In this document: in pieces, positions 7,979 to 16,408 of the stretch
Layout: each line of letters starts with the position of its first letter
How positions within the stretch are numbered: position 1 is the first letter of the stretch
Assembly (NCBI GenBank): GCA_002686055.1
Contig: NYZU01000003.1
Span: 79,232-130,375, forward strand
Direction of reading: 5' to 3'
Source: Oceanospirillaceae bacterium
GTDB taxonomy: Bacteria; Pseudomonadota; Gammaproteobacteria; Pseudomonadales; Balneatricaceae
Length of the DNA stretch: 51,144 nucleotides
Notes under the pieces: generated by a model
What the model saw: the letters and a program-made list of their open reading frames with translations, nothing else
Told to the model about the DNA's origin: nothing
Database searches by the model: none
Program-made: the position numbers and the translations under genes

Positions 7979-9274
7979 TTAACGAATCTCTATATAGGCG
8001 TCATTGCGTAATTCGCGCATCCAATTCTCCATCTCGCCTGCAAATTTACTTTCATAGAGAGCATCACGAGCTTTATTGCGCAAAATATTTTCGCCAACAT
8101 TTTTCTTCTGACGATCGCTTACCTGCAGAATATGCCAGCCCGCAGGACCTTGAAAAGGAGCACTTGTCGAACCAGTTGCTAATATATCCAACTGGCTTTG
8201 CATAAAGTCTGGTAATTGGCCAGGATTTAGCCAGCCCATATCGCCGCCTTTAAGGGCTGTATTGGCATCATCACTAAAACTACGGGCTAGTTTGTAAAAC
8301 TCTTCGCCTTTTTGCAGGCGCTCATAAATTTCATCTACCAAGGCCTTACTAGCCTGAGCATCACGAATTTCATTGTTCAATATTAAAATATGATTAGCTT
8401 TGGTCTGATCGGCTTCTTGCAAGGCAAGGCCACGCTGATCGGCCACTTTTATAATATGATAACCGCTATTGTTACGGAGGGGCTGGCTAATATCACCCAC
8501 CTGCATTTGTGCTACGGTATCGCTAAATAAGGATGGTAGTTGGCTCAAGCTACGCCAGCCTAGACTACCACCACTTAGGGCATTATTCGCATCTGAATAG
8601 GTGATTGCTAAGCTACTAAAATCACCGTCTTCAGTAAGAGCCTGTTGCACATCGTTAAGCTTTTGTTGAGCCACTTGTTGTTGCAGCTCACTGGCCTGTT
8701 CTGAGACACTAATGAGAATATGATAAAGCAAGTATTCAGTGTCTGATAAGGCAGCACCTTGCTGCGAGGCAAGGTATTGGTCGATCTCTTTTTCACTAAT
8801 GTTAATGCGTCGCTTAACGGCAATTTTGCCCACTTCATCAATGGTCATGGTGCGTTGGATTTGCTCCCGAAAGCCAGCGATTGATTGGCCATCATTAACG
8901 ATAGCTTGATGCAGTTGCACTAAGGTTAAATTATTATTTTTGGCAATATTGGCCATAGCGTTATTGAGCATCGTTTCTGATATGGCTACGCCTAAGCGTT
9001 CAGCTGCCTGTAATTGCAGTAGCTCGAGAATAAGTTGTTCTAAGACTTTTTCCCGTAACACGTCGGCGGGGGCAACAATACTCTGTTGCCGTTCAAGCTC
9101 ACGACTTACCGAGGTTAGTTCCATGGCTAGCTCTGATTCCATAATAACGTCATCATTGACAACGGCAGCAATATAATCGATATCTGTGGCTGCTTGGCTA
9201 ACTTGCCATGGGAATAGTGTGGCCGCGATTAAGCAACTAGCTAGCTTATATTTGCAATTAATTAAAACGTTCAT
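7979..9274 (-). CDS. surA: Periplasmic chaperone/peptidyl-prolyl isomerase SurA
   Basis: SurA escorts unfolded outer-membrane proteins, including LptD, across the periplasm. The 431-aa product starts with a Sec signal peptide (hydrophobic CLIAATLFPWQ, cleavage likely after SQA near residue 28). Next come the N-terminal chaperone helices beginning IAAVVNDDVIMESEL, and then two parvulin domains. Their repeats are visible as YSDANNALSGGSLGWRS (first) and FSDDANTALKGGDMGWLNP (second), each ending in a HII or HIL strand. The start overlaps the end of lptD by 17 bp, so chaperone and a major client are co-translated. Confidence 0.96.
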   Translation of the reverse strand: MNVLINCKYKLASCLIAATLFPWQVSQAATDIDYIAAVVNDDVIMESELAMELTSVSRELERQQSIVAPADVLREKVLEQLILELLQLQAAERLGVAISETMLNNAMANIAKNNNLTLVQLHQAIVNDGQSIAGFREQIQRTMTIDEVGKIAVKRRINISEKEIDQYLASQQGAALSDTEYLLYHILISVSEQASELQQQVAQQKLNDVQQALTEDGDFSSLAITYSDANNALSGGSLGWRSLSQLPSLFSDTVAQMQVGDISQPLRNNSGYHIIKVADQRGLALQEADQTKANHILILNNEIRDAQASKALVDEIYERLQKGEEFYKLARSFSDDANTALKGGDMGWLNPGQLPDFMQSQLDILATGSTSAPFQGPAGWHILQVSDRQKKNVGENILRNKARDALYESKFAGEMENWMRELRNDAYIEIR

Positions 9275-11585
9275 TGTATCCAGTAATATTACTCATAAAT
9301 TCTTCTATTCTAGCGTTACCCGTACCAAACAGGCGGGTATCACTATCACCAAGACCTTTTAATTCTAGCTCTAAGAAAATACCATGTTGGCGCTCTGTAT
9401 CTTGTATCCAATCACGATTAATCAAGCGCGCTTTCCAACAGCAATTGGCATATTCTACACCAGTAATTTGATCTAACTTGGATTGATTGATTAGATCACC
9501 TTTATATTGGCCAAATAGAGTCCATTGAGGTGCCATTGGCCAGATAATTGACAACTGATTTTGTCTGCTGGTTGCAGTTTCAGTATAGCTTGCCGTAATG
9601 ACTTTGTTGCTGGCAGCTTGGTATTGCATATTAGCCGAGACTTCCTCAGGGCTACCTTTGGCACTATCCCAGTCAATACTAATATTAGTACTTAGTTGGC
9701 GGTTTATTTGGTAGTCCATCTGACCATAGATGGGAGAAGAAGTTTCCGCAAAAGTACGAACTTCTTCAGTTAGTTTGACTTGGCGATCACCAAAATAATG
9801 TATTTGTGCTAGGGAGAATTTAGCTTCTTGCTCACCACTCACCCCTAGGACTCGGCTGGTTAAGCCCACAGTGACACGATTGGTATCAGCAATACGGTCA
9901 GAGCCACTAAAGCGATTTGGTTGATATAAAGGTTTGCTTATTTCACTGGTATCAAATACTGGTAAGTTACTTTGATCACGATAGGGCGCATAGGCCCAGT
10001 AGAGGCGTGGTTCCAAAGTTTGCTGGCCGCCACTTTGCGTTATGCGATCAAAATAGAGACCCGAATCTAGCTCTAACTGATATAAGCCACGGGTCTGATG
10101 TTTAGCCACACCTGTTGGGGTATTAGTGAGCTCATAAATACTCAGGGGCGCAGTTAGTTTAGGTGTAACATAAGCGTAATCTGATTGCCATTGATAGGAT
10201 ATTGACGGCGTAAAATGCGTGCGTTTGCCATTAATTTTTTGCATGGCTGTCAGATAGGTGCCGTCACTGTCACGTTCAAAATGACTGTAGTTTAGGTGGT
10301 ATTGCCAAACATAATCGCCTTTAGTGCGCCCGTTGGCGTGTAAATTTATATAAGGCAGCAAATTGTAGCTGGGGGCACTTTCTGTAAGCTGTTGATGTTG
10401 CTTTACTCCAATGGTGCCAGCTTTTAGCCAAGGCTGATCAAATTGATACATGAAAACCATTTGACTACTAACTTTGTGGTCGTCGGCTTGGGTAGAAAGA
10501 TAATCATAATCATCAAACAGGGCGATATCACTGGCCCGCGCTAATTTTATGTCAGCTGATAATCGATCGTTAATTTGGTTGCTATATTGATAATCAATAT
10601 ACCAGCGTTGCTGTTGATTCAGTTTGTCATCCACACTAGCAATGGTTTTGATTTCTTGCAGGCCTGCCTGACTTAGATGGCGGCCATGGGCTGATACATA
10701 TAGGCCACGATCCTCGCGCCAATGGGGGGTCAAGACAGCATCATAATTTGCTGCTAAATTAAGGTAGTAAGGGGTGGCAAGGTACAGCCCATTATCATTG
10801 CTAAGTGAAATTTTTGGATACAAAAAACCTGACCGGCGAGCATCGTCAATGGGGAAACTTAGCCATGGTAAATAGAAGATAGGTACAGAACCTAAATTAA
10901 GCATGGCATGGCGCGCTTCACCTACACCTTTTGCCGGCAGAATGTCTACTTTTGAGCTAGATATATGCCAACTATTATCGCCAGGTGGGCAAAAACTAAA
11001 TTTGCCATTATGCAGCACCATAGTGTCATCACTATTGACGACAACCTGATCGGCTGCAGCGCGCAGTTCACTATCAAATTGAGCTAATTCAGCTTGGTTT
11101 AAGTTAGCTTGGTTTAGATTTGTGTCGAAGGTGCCATTAGTGGCATTTATAATTAGACCGGGGCGCCGATATTTTACCTGGTCTTCAACATAAATAATGC
11201 CCGTATTGTTATCCAAACTGACAAGTTCACTTTTGAGCAGTTGGTCACCCCGTTGCATCACAACATTACCTTGCATTTTGGTAACACCATTAGCGAACTC
11301 ACTGGTATCTGAATTAGTGTAAATTGGCTGTGAGTTGGCTGGTAGGTCAGCGTCTAAAATGTCAAAGTTAGTAGGGATATATTGGCCAGCACAATAGTTC
11401 GCGCTGGGCTGATTATCCCAAACCCAATCTAGATTATTAGCACTAGCTGGTAAGGAATAGGCACTGATTGTTAGGGTCAGACCCGTAAATAGATATCTTG
11501 GCTGTATCAATCTTAGCTTACTGGGCGTACTGAGTGTACTTAGCGAACTAAAAGTGGCGACGAAAAAAGAATGCTGATGGGCCAA
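9258..11585 (-). CDS. lptD: LPS-assembly outer-membrane protein LptD
   Basis: LptD forms the beta-barrel which, with LptE, inserts lipopolysaccharide into the outer leaflet. The 775-aa product has an N-terminal signal region ending near SLPASA. An OstA/LptA-like jellyroll follows, with MQGNVVMQRGDQLLKSE, and then a large C-terminal barrel. The cysteines needed for the interdomain disulfides are kept: one near the mature N-terminus (C65, NYCAGQ), one in SFCPPGD, and the adjacent pair C715-C716 in YANCCWKAR. There is no in-frame ATG; TTG at 11585 is the likely start, and a TTG further in (LIQPRYLF) would give a more compact signal peptide. It heads the lptD-surA-pdxA operon. Confidence 0.94.
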   Translation of the reverse strand: MAHQHSFFVATFSSLSTLSTPSKLRLIQPRYLFTGLTLTISAYSLPASANNLDWVWDNQPSANYCAGQYIPTNFDILDADLPANSQPIYTNSDTSEFANGVTKMQGNVVMQRGDQLLKSELVSLDNNTGIIYVEDQVKYRRPGLIINATNGTFDTNLNQANLNQAELAQFDSELRAAADQVVVNSDDTMVLHNGKFSFCPPGDNSWHISSSKVDILPAKGVGEARHAMLNLGSVPIFYLPWLSFPIDDARRSGFLYPKISLSNDNGLYLATPYYLNLAANYDAVLTPHWREDRGLYVSAHGRHLSQAGLQEIKTIASVDDKLNQQQRWYIDYQYSNQINDRLSADIKLARASDIALFDDYDYLSTQADDHKVSSQMVFMYQFDQPWLKAGTIGVKQHQQLTESAPSYNLLPYINLHANGRTKGDYVWQYHLNYSHFERDSDGTYLTAMQKINGKRTHFTPSISYQWQSDYAYVTPKLTAPLSIYELTNTPTGVAKHQTRGLYQLELDSGLYFDRITQSGGQQTLEPRLYWAYAPYRDQSNLPVFDTSEISKPLYQPNRFSGSDRIADTNRVTVGLTSRVLGVSGEQEAKFSLAQIHYFGDRQVKLTEEVRTFAETSSPIYGQMDYQINRQLSTNISIDWDSAKGSPEEVSANMQYQAASNKVITASYTETATSRQNQLSIIWPMAPQWTLFGQYKGDLINQSKLDQITGVEYANCCWKARLINRDWIQDTERQHGIFLELELKGLGDSDTRLFGTGNARIEEFMSNITGYNERFN

Positions 11586-11702
11586 AATAAATCCAGTATG
11601 AATATGTAGTTATAATTGAAAAACGCTGAAATTGGCGCTAATAAATGGTAAGTTTATCCCACAAACCACGCTTGTGGAACTGCATATTTATAGGATTTTA
11701 GT
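11586..11702. promoter_or_regulatory. Divergent lptD/djlA control region with inverted repeat
   Basis: This 117-bp gap separates two divergent genes and must hold both promoters. It contains CCACAA at 11659-11664 and TTGTGG at 11672-11677, six-base perfect arms around a seven-base spacer. I could not pick a convincing sigma-70 or sigma-E promoter by eye. Confidence 0.4.
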
Positions 11703-12530
11703 TTGAACGGATATTTAGTAGGTAAAAATTTTTCTAGGCACCGCACAGGTATGGTGCTAGGTGGGCTTATAGGTATTGCTTCAGGGGGATTTGTTGGCCT
11801 CGTTTTTGGTGCTTATATTGGCTACCAATTAGATAAAGTAATACGCTCTTCGGGCGGTGGTGGGCAGTGGACACAAGCAGCGGCTCAAGGTGCCTTTTTT
11901 GATGCTACTTTTGCTGTTATGGGTAAACTTGCCAAAGTGGATGGCCGCGTTACCCAAGCCGAAATCCAATATGCTGAATCAACTATGGCCCGTATGCAAC
12001 TCCAAGGTGCAAAGCGTCAACGGGCTATTGAATTTTTCACCATCGGGAAACAGCCTGACTACAATATGGCTGAGGTATTAGAGCCTTTGCGTCGTGCCTT
12101 AGGCCGAGATAACGCCAACGCCCGTATGATGTTTGTTGAAATTCAATTAGCTGCTGCTTTAGTAGATGGTCATTTTAGCCCTGATGAGGGACGGGTACTC
12201 ATGGAAATGTGCCAATTACTAGGGGTGACCCAGCGTGAATTTGATGCGGTTAGTGCGCGGATAGCGGCAGAACACTCTTTTCACCAGCAGCATTTTGGCC
12301 AAGGCACCCAAACCTATGCCCAGGAATTGGAACATGCTTATGGCGTTTTGGGGGTATCTGCCGAATGTGATAATAAAACCCTCAAAAAGGCTTATCGGCG
12401 TTTGATGAGTGAACACCATCCGGATAAATTAGTAGCGCAGGGGTTGCCCGATGAAATGATGCAACTTGCCAAGGAAAAAACACAGGAAATTCAAGCTGCA
12501 TATGATATTGTTAAGCGAGCACGCAAATAG
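11703..12530 (+). CDS. djlA: Co-chaperone DjlA (TerB and J domains)
   Basis: DjlA is an inner-membrane DnaK co-chaperone linked in E. coli to the Rcs envelope-stress system. The 275-aa product has a glycine-rich N-terminal membrane segment (GLIGIASGGFVGLVFGAYIG). A central TerB-like helical domain begins about residue 60, with FAVMGKLAKVDGRVTQAE and LAAALVDGHFSPDEGR. The C-terminal J domain has YGVLGVSAECDNKTLKKAYR and the essential HPD in EHHPDKL. TTG at 11703 follows AGGATTTTAG and is the likely start; ATG 16 codons later would cut the cytoplasmic N-terminal tail. It is divergent from lptD. Confidence 0.92.
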   Translation: MNGYLVGKNFSRHRTGMVLGGLIGIASGGFVGLVFGAYIGYQLDKVIRSSGGGGQWTQAAAQGAFFDATFAVMGKLAKVDGRVTQAEIQYAESTMARMQLQGAKRQRAIEFFTIGKQPDYNMAEVLEPLRRALGRDNANARMMFVEIQLAAALVDGHFSPDEGRVLMEMCQLLGVTQREFDAVSARIAAEHSFHQQHFGQGTQTYAQELEHAYGVLGVSAECDNKTLKKAYRRLMSEHHPDKLVAQGLPDEMMQLAKEKTQEIQAAYDIVKRARK

Positions 12531-12578
12531 CTGGCGAAAAAGGTTATTGGCTTTGTATAGTTACCACAGGACTTCATC

Positions 12579-13247
12579 ATGTCTGATTTTTTAATTGCCC
12601 CATCCATTTTGGCTGCTGACTTTGCCCGCTTGGGAGAGGAAGTAGATAATGTGTTAGCAGCAGGTGCTGATATGGTGCATTTTGATGTTATGGATAATCA
12701 TTATGTGCCTAATTTAACCATTGGTCCCATGGTATGCAAAGCCCTGCGCGACTATGGTATTAAAGCCCCCATTGATGTTCATCTTATGGTTAAGCCCGTT
12801 GATAGGTTGATTGGTGATTTTCTAGAGGCAGGCGCCAGTTATATTACCTTTCATCCTGAAGCTAGCGATCATATAGACCGTTCATTACAAATGATTAAAG
12901 ATGGTGGCGCCAAAGCTGGTTTGGTGTTTAATCCAGCCACGCCGTTACATTACTTAGATTATATAATGGATATGCTGGATATGATTCTGATTATGTCCGT
13001 CAACCCAGGTTTTGGGGGGCAAAAATTTATCCCAAGTACCTTGGATAAATTGCAGCAAGTGCGACAGCGTATTGATGCCTCTGGTTTGGATATTCGTTTA
13101 GAAGTCGATGGCGGTGTTGGTATCGATAATATTGCCAGTATTGCTCAAGCTGGTGCTGATACCTTTGTGGCAGGCTCAGCTATTTTTAATACACCCGACT
13201 ATAGCGCTACTATTGCCCAATTACGGGACCAACTGCGCAATGCCTGA
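12579..13247 (+). CDS. rpe: Ribulose-phosphate 3-epimerase
   Basis: Rpe interconverts ribulose 5-phosphate and xylulose 5-phosphate in the pentose phosphate pathway. The 222-aa TIM-barrel product has [58 protein letters not shown] and [12 protein letters not shown]. These include the metal-binding His and Asp residues. Length is typical. It overlaps the gph start by 8 bp, and rpe-gph-trpE is the same order as in Pseudomonas. Confidence 0.97.
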   Translation: MSDFLIAPSILAADFARLGEEVDNVLAAGADMVHFDVMDNHYVPNLTIGPMVCKALRDYGIKAPIDVHLMVKPVDRLIGDFLEAGASYITFHPEASDHIDRSLQMIKDGGAKAGLVFNPATPLHYLDYIMDMLDMILIMSVNPGFGGQKFIPSTLDKLQQVRQRIDASGLDIRLEVDGGVGIDNIASIAQAGADTFVAGSAIFNTPDYSATIAQLRDQLRNA

Positions 13248-13935
13248 TCTATCTAGTCGTTGGCACCAACCAGTTGAATTTGCCCCGAAGGCCGTATTTT
13301 TTGATCTTGATGGTACACTTATTGATAGCATGCCTGATATTGAAGTGGCTATTCAACAGGCGGCCGTTAAACTTGGTTTGCCGGCGCCTGAAGCCAGCAA
13401 AGTAAGAACTTGGATTGGGAATGGCGCTGGTGCCTTAGCGGCAAGAGTGTTGGCCGATAGTATTTATATTCCGCAACAGCAAGATCCTCAATATGACGCC
13501 CTTTTAGCTGGTTATATGCATGCTTATGGTGAGTTAAAGCATGCCTAAAGTTCAATTTATCCAGGGGTTAAGCAATGGTTACAAACCTTGCAACAACAGC
13601 AAGTAAAGTTAGCCGTTATTACCAATAAGGCAGCCCGTTTTACACCATCTTTTCTTGATCACTTTGGTATTTTGCATTATTTCGATGAAATTTATTGTGG
13701 CGATACCTTTAGCGAGAAAAAACCTCATCCTATGCCTTTGTTAAAAGCTTGTGAAGCTTTCTCCATTGCGCCAGAACAGGCGTTAATGGTTGGTGACTCC
13801 CGTAATGATATATTAGCGGCCCACAATGCTGGCGTGCGCAGTCTGGCCGTGCGTGGTGGCTATAATCATGGTGAAGATATCAACTTGTCAAAGCCTACTT
13901 GGGTGGTTGATAGCCTTGAACAGGTAGGCAGTTAA
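13240..13935 (+). pseudogene. gph: Phosphoglycolate phosphatase Gph, interrupted by an in-frame TAA
   Basis: Gph is a HAD-family phosphatase that removes phosphate from 2-phosphoglycolate, for example from DNA repair. From the ATG at 13240 the frame runs [12 protein letters not shown] and then motif I, FFDLDGTLIDS. TAA at 13546-13548 (codon 103) stops it. The same frame resumes at once with SSIYPGVKQWLQTL, matching the YPGV stretch of intact Gph proteins, and carries motif II VITNK, motif III KKPHPMP and motif IV MVGDSRNDILAA to a stop at 13935. No frame change is involved, so one base substitution (for example from GAA, AAA or CAA) explains the break. All catalytic motifs survive, so this is either a recent pseudogene, a sequencing error or a rarely read-through stop. 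The 3' part has only a TTG at 13588 as a possible restart. Confidence 0.85.
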
Positions 13936-14013
13936 GCTGCCATACTAACCTTTAAACCAATACTATTTCTGTGGTTGTTAGCACAACGCTATTGTTCACT
14001 TGCTGTGGGCTAC

Positions 14014-14068
14014 TTGCCAGTGTCTGAGATTAAATATAATTGCGCAATAATAGGTGACAAGTTATCTT
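14014..14068 (+). promoter_or_regulatory. Candidate sigma-70 promoter(s) for trpR-trpE-trpG
   Basis: Two overlapping options are visible. One is TTGCCA (14014-14019) and TATAAT (14035-14040) with a short 15-bp spacer. The other is TTGCGC (14040-14045) and TATCTT (14063-14068) with an ideal 17-bp spacer. The second would put the transcription start inside or next to the Trp operator at 14073, the usual geometry for TrpR repression. The choice is by eye only. Confidence 0.5.
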
Positions 14069-14072
14069 TACT

Positions 14073-14090
14073 GTGCTAGTGTACTAGTAC
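14073..14090 (+). promoter_or_regulatory. TrpR operator (trp box) upstream of trpR
   Basis: The 18-bp GTGCTAGTGTACTAGTAC matches the E. coli trp operator GTACTAGTTAACTAGTAC at 15 positions and has two CTAG half-site cores in inverted orientation. It lies 18 bp before the trpR ATG, directly downstream of promoter-like hexamers. Because trpR is the first gene of the unit, the site predicts autorepression of trpR and tryptophan-dependent repression of trpE and trpG. Confidence 0.85.
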
Positions 14091-14108
14091 ATTGATGCAG
14101 GTTGGATA

Positions 14109-14387
14109 ATGATGACAAAAAGTGATTTAACTGAGGTAGCCAAATACTTGCTAGCCCAAAAGCAGTTGCCGGCTATGACGGAAGCCCTGGAAGCCTTATT
14201 AACGCCCTATGAGCAGGAAGAGGTTATCCATCGTCTACAAATATTTACTTTGCTTACTAAAGGCCTATCTCAGCGGGAGATAGCGAAACAGCTCGGGGTT
14301 GGTATTGCTACCGTTACCCGTGGCTCAAAAGCCTTACAAGCCGGAAAATTTCATCCTGAAAAGCTTGATGCAGGAAAACTTTTATGA
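14109..14387 (+). CDS. trpR: Trp operon repressor TrpR
   Basis: TrpR is a small all-helical dimer that binds CTAG-containing operators when loaded with L-tryptophan. The 92-aa product aligns with the core of E. coli TrpR: LLTPYEQEEVIHRLQIFTLL, then the helix-turn-helix LSQREIAKQLGVGIATVTRG at residues 53-72, followed by SKALQAG. E. coli has LSQREL-type and GAGIATITRG segments at the same places. It is somewhat shorter at the N-terminus. ATG occurs twice in a row (14109 and 14112). The stop overlaps the trpE start as ATGA. A dedicated trpR in the same unit as trpE-trpG, behind its own operator, indicates a self-contained regulatory module. Confidence 0.92.
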   Translation: MMTKSDLTEVAKYLLAQKQLPAMTEALEALLTPYEQEEVIHRLQIFTLLTKGLSQREIAKQLGVGIATVTRGSKALQAGKFHPEKLDAGKLL

Positions 14388-15775
14388 ACACCAACAAGCC
14401 CTCGCCCATTAGGGTTCCTCGTAAACCACAGTATGTAACCGTCACCTCTAAAGGTGATTTTTTTGATGTCTTTAAAAAGGTTGCTGCTGAGTACGATCAT
14501 TGTTTTATGCTGGAGTCACTAGGCGAAGATAGCCATATCTCACGTCACTCACTGATTGGCTTTGATCCCCAGCAAACTATTTCTGCTCGTGGGCAGGAGT
14601 TAACTATTGAGGACCGTGATGGTCAGGTGGAAACCTATACCAGTGACAACCCCTACTATTTATTACGTGAGCTAGTGCCACAAAATGTATTAAGTCGTAA
14701 ATATGCTGGTGGCCTGATTGGCTATATTGGCTATGACGCAATGAATTATTTTGAACCAAGCTTAAAACTGCAAACCAGTGATTGGTTTGATGGCTTCCGT
14801 TTTGGCGTTTACCTTGATGGTTTGATTTACGACAAGATGACTGGGGAGGTGACTTACTTCTTCTACGAAGAAAATCGTATTGACCTAGTCGAAGAGTTAC
14901 TGGCTAAACCTGTTCCTCAAGCAGGTGATTTACAAGTTCAGCCGGTAGGCGAGGATATGGATCGCCAACAGCATGCTGATGCAGTAGAAACCGTTAAACA
15001 GGCGATTATCGAAGGCAAGGTATTTCAGTGTGAGGTGGGCTTTAAATATCGTTTTAATATGCAGGGTGATGCCATTAATTTGTATGCACAATTACGTGAG
15101 GTGAACCCATCACCACAAATGTACTATGTGCGCTTTGGCGAGCAACAAATTATTGGTGCTAGCCCGGAATTACTTTTCCGTCTACGCCAGGGCGAAATGG
15201 AAACCTATCCTTTAGCAGGCACCACCAAACGTGGTGCAACAGCTGAGGAAGATACAGCTTTAGCCCGCACCTTGCTTAATGACCCCAAAGAGATTGCTGA
15301 ACACAATATGATTGTTGATCTGCACCGTAACGATATTGGCCGTGTAGCCCGCTTTGGCAGTGTAAAAGTACGCAGCTTAATGGATATTAAGCGCTTTAGT
15401 CATGTGCAACATATTTCTAGTGAAATTGTCGGTATCTTAGCACCTCAGCATGATATGTTTAGTGCCCTAGCTAGTAACTTCCCAGCAGGAACATTAACGG
15501 GTGCTCCTAAAATAGAAGCCATGAAAATAATTGATGATTTAGAGTTGGATGGCCGTGGGCCTTATGGTGGTGCCGTTGGTCAGTTTGGCTTTAATGGTGA
15601 TTGTACTTTTGCTATACCTATTCGCACGATTTTTGCTAAAGGCGATGAGGCCTATGTGCAAACTTGTGGAGGTAATGTCTATGACTCCAATGCCGCCGAT
15701 GAATATGAAGAAATTCAGCGTAAATTTGCTGGCACTCGCAAAGTACTTAATCAGTTTATGGAGTCAGAAGCATGA
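14384..15775 (+). CDS. trpE: Anthranilate synthase component I TrpE
   Basis: TrpE makes anthranilate from chorismate with ammonia from TrpG, the first step of tryptophan synthesis. The 463-aa product is shorter than the roughly 490-520 aa of many proteobacterial TrpE. The tryptophan feedback pocket is suggested by MLES at residues 42-45 and SRHSLIG at about 53-59. The chorismate-binding domain includes IIGASPELLFRL, TYPLAGTTKRG, IVDLHRNDIGRVARFGSVKV and AGTLTGAPKIEAMKIID. The AGTTKRG loop differs from the AGTRPRG common in classical TrpE. Overlaps by ATGA with both trpR and trpG suggest coupled translation. PabB or another chorismate enzyme is possible but less likely given the trpR and trpG partners. 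Confidence 0.9.
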   Translation: MNTNKPSPIRVPRKPQYVTVTSKGDFFDVFKKVAAEYDHCFMLESLGEDSHISRHSLIGFDPQQTISARGQELTIEDRDGQVETYTSDNPYYLLRELVPQNVLSRKYAGGLIGYIGYDAMNYFEPSLKLQTSDWFDGFRFGVYLDGLIYDKMTGEVTYFFYEENRIDLVEELLAKPVPQAGDLQVQPVGEDMDRQQHADAVETVKQAIIEGKVFQCEVGFKYRFNMQGDAINLYAQLREVNPSPQMYYVRFGEQQIIGASPELLFRLRQGEMETYPLAGTTKRGATAEEDTALARTLLNDPKEIAEHNMIVDLHRNDIGRVARFGSVKVRSLMDIKRFSHVQHISSEIVGILAPQHDMFSALASNFPAGTLTGAPKIEAMKIIDDLELDGRGPYGGAVGQFGFNGDCTFAIPIRTIFAKGDEAYVQTCGGNVYDSNAADEYEEIQRKFAGTRKVLNQFMESEA

Positions 15776-16398
15776 AAATAATGATCATCGATAACTATGA
15801 CTCCTTTACCTATAATCTCTACCAATATATCGGCGAGATAATGGAAGAAGCGCAACGAGAAGGGCAGGTAGGTAGTTTTGATATCGTTGTTAAACGCAAC
15901 GACGAAGTAAGTTTGCTTGATGTTGCCGTTGCCGCACCCGATCGGATTATTATTTCTCCCGGGCCGGGTTCACCCGACGATCCCGAGTATTTTGGCGTAT
16001 GTGCCGAGGTGATTACGCAACTTGGACCAAAAATACCCATTTTGGGAGTCTGTTTGGGTATGCAAGGTATCGTGCATTGTTTTGGCGGTAAAGTGGTATT
16101 GGCTAAATTACCCATGCACGGCAAGGTCAGCCCAATTAACCATAATGGCCAAGGTTTATTTGCCAATATTCCTGATAATCTTGAAATAATGCGTTATCAC
16201 TCGCTTATTGCTGAGGGAAATAGCATACCTGACTGTCTAGAAGTTACGGCAGTTATTGCGGGGGTTGAGAAGGATTCAGCGCAGGCCGAAATTATGGCGG
16301 TAAAACACCGTCAATATCCCATAAGTGGTATTCAATTTCACCCTGAATCCTTTGCCACCGAAGGTGGTAAAGAGCTGATTGCGAATTTCTTATTCTAA
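15772..16398 (+). CDS. trpG: Anthranilate synthase component II (glutamine amidotransferase) TrpG
   Basis: This subunit hydrolyses glutamine and channels ammonia to TrpE. The 208-aa class I amidotransferase starts [20 protein letters not shown], has the oxyanion strand IISPGPGSPDDPEY, the nucleophile in GVCLGMQGI, PMHGKVSPI, RYHSLI and the catalytic His-Glu in FHPESFATEGG. Compared with the second copy at 19999 it has an insertion after the first helix (EEAQREGQVGSFD). It overlaps trpE by ATGA, so it is the likely dedicated partner of this TrpE. It ends 10 bp from the convergent glxR gene. Confidence 0.92.
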   Translation: MKIMIIDNYDSFTYNLYQYIGEIMEEAQREGQVGSFDIVVKRNDEVSLLDVAVAAPDRIIISPGPGSPDDPEYFGVCAEVITQLGPKIPILGVCLGMQGIVHCFGGKVVLAKLPMHGKVSPINHNGQGLFANIPDNLEIMRYHSLIAEGNSIPDCLEVTAVIAGVEKDSAQAEIMAVKHRQYPISGIQFHPESFATEGGKELIANFLF

Positions 16399-16408
16399 GG
16401 AATAAGGC

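Noticed and set aside
13108-13239. N-terminal extension of gph inside rpe
   Set aside because: The extension overlaps rpe in another frame; the ATG at 13240 gives a normal Gph N-terminus with motif I at the expected place.
13936-14013. Possible trp attenuator or leader peptide before trpR
   Set aside because: No short Trp-rich open frame or terminator/antiterminator pair is visible; the operator at 14073 explains control better.
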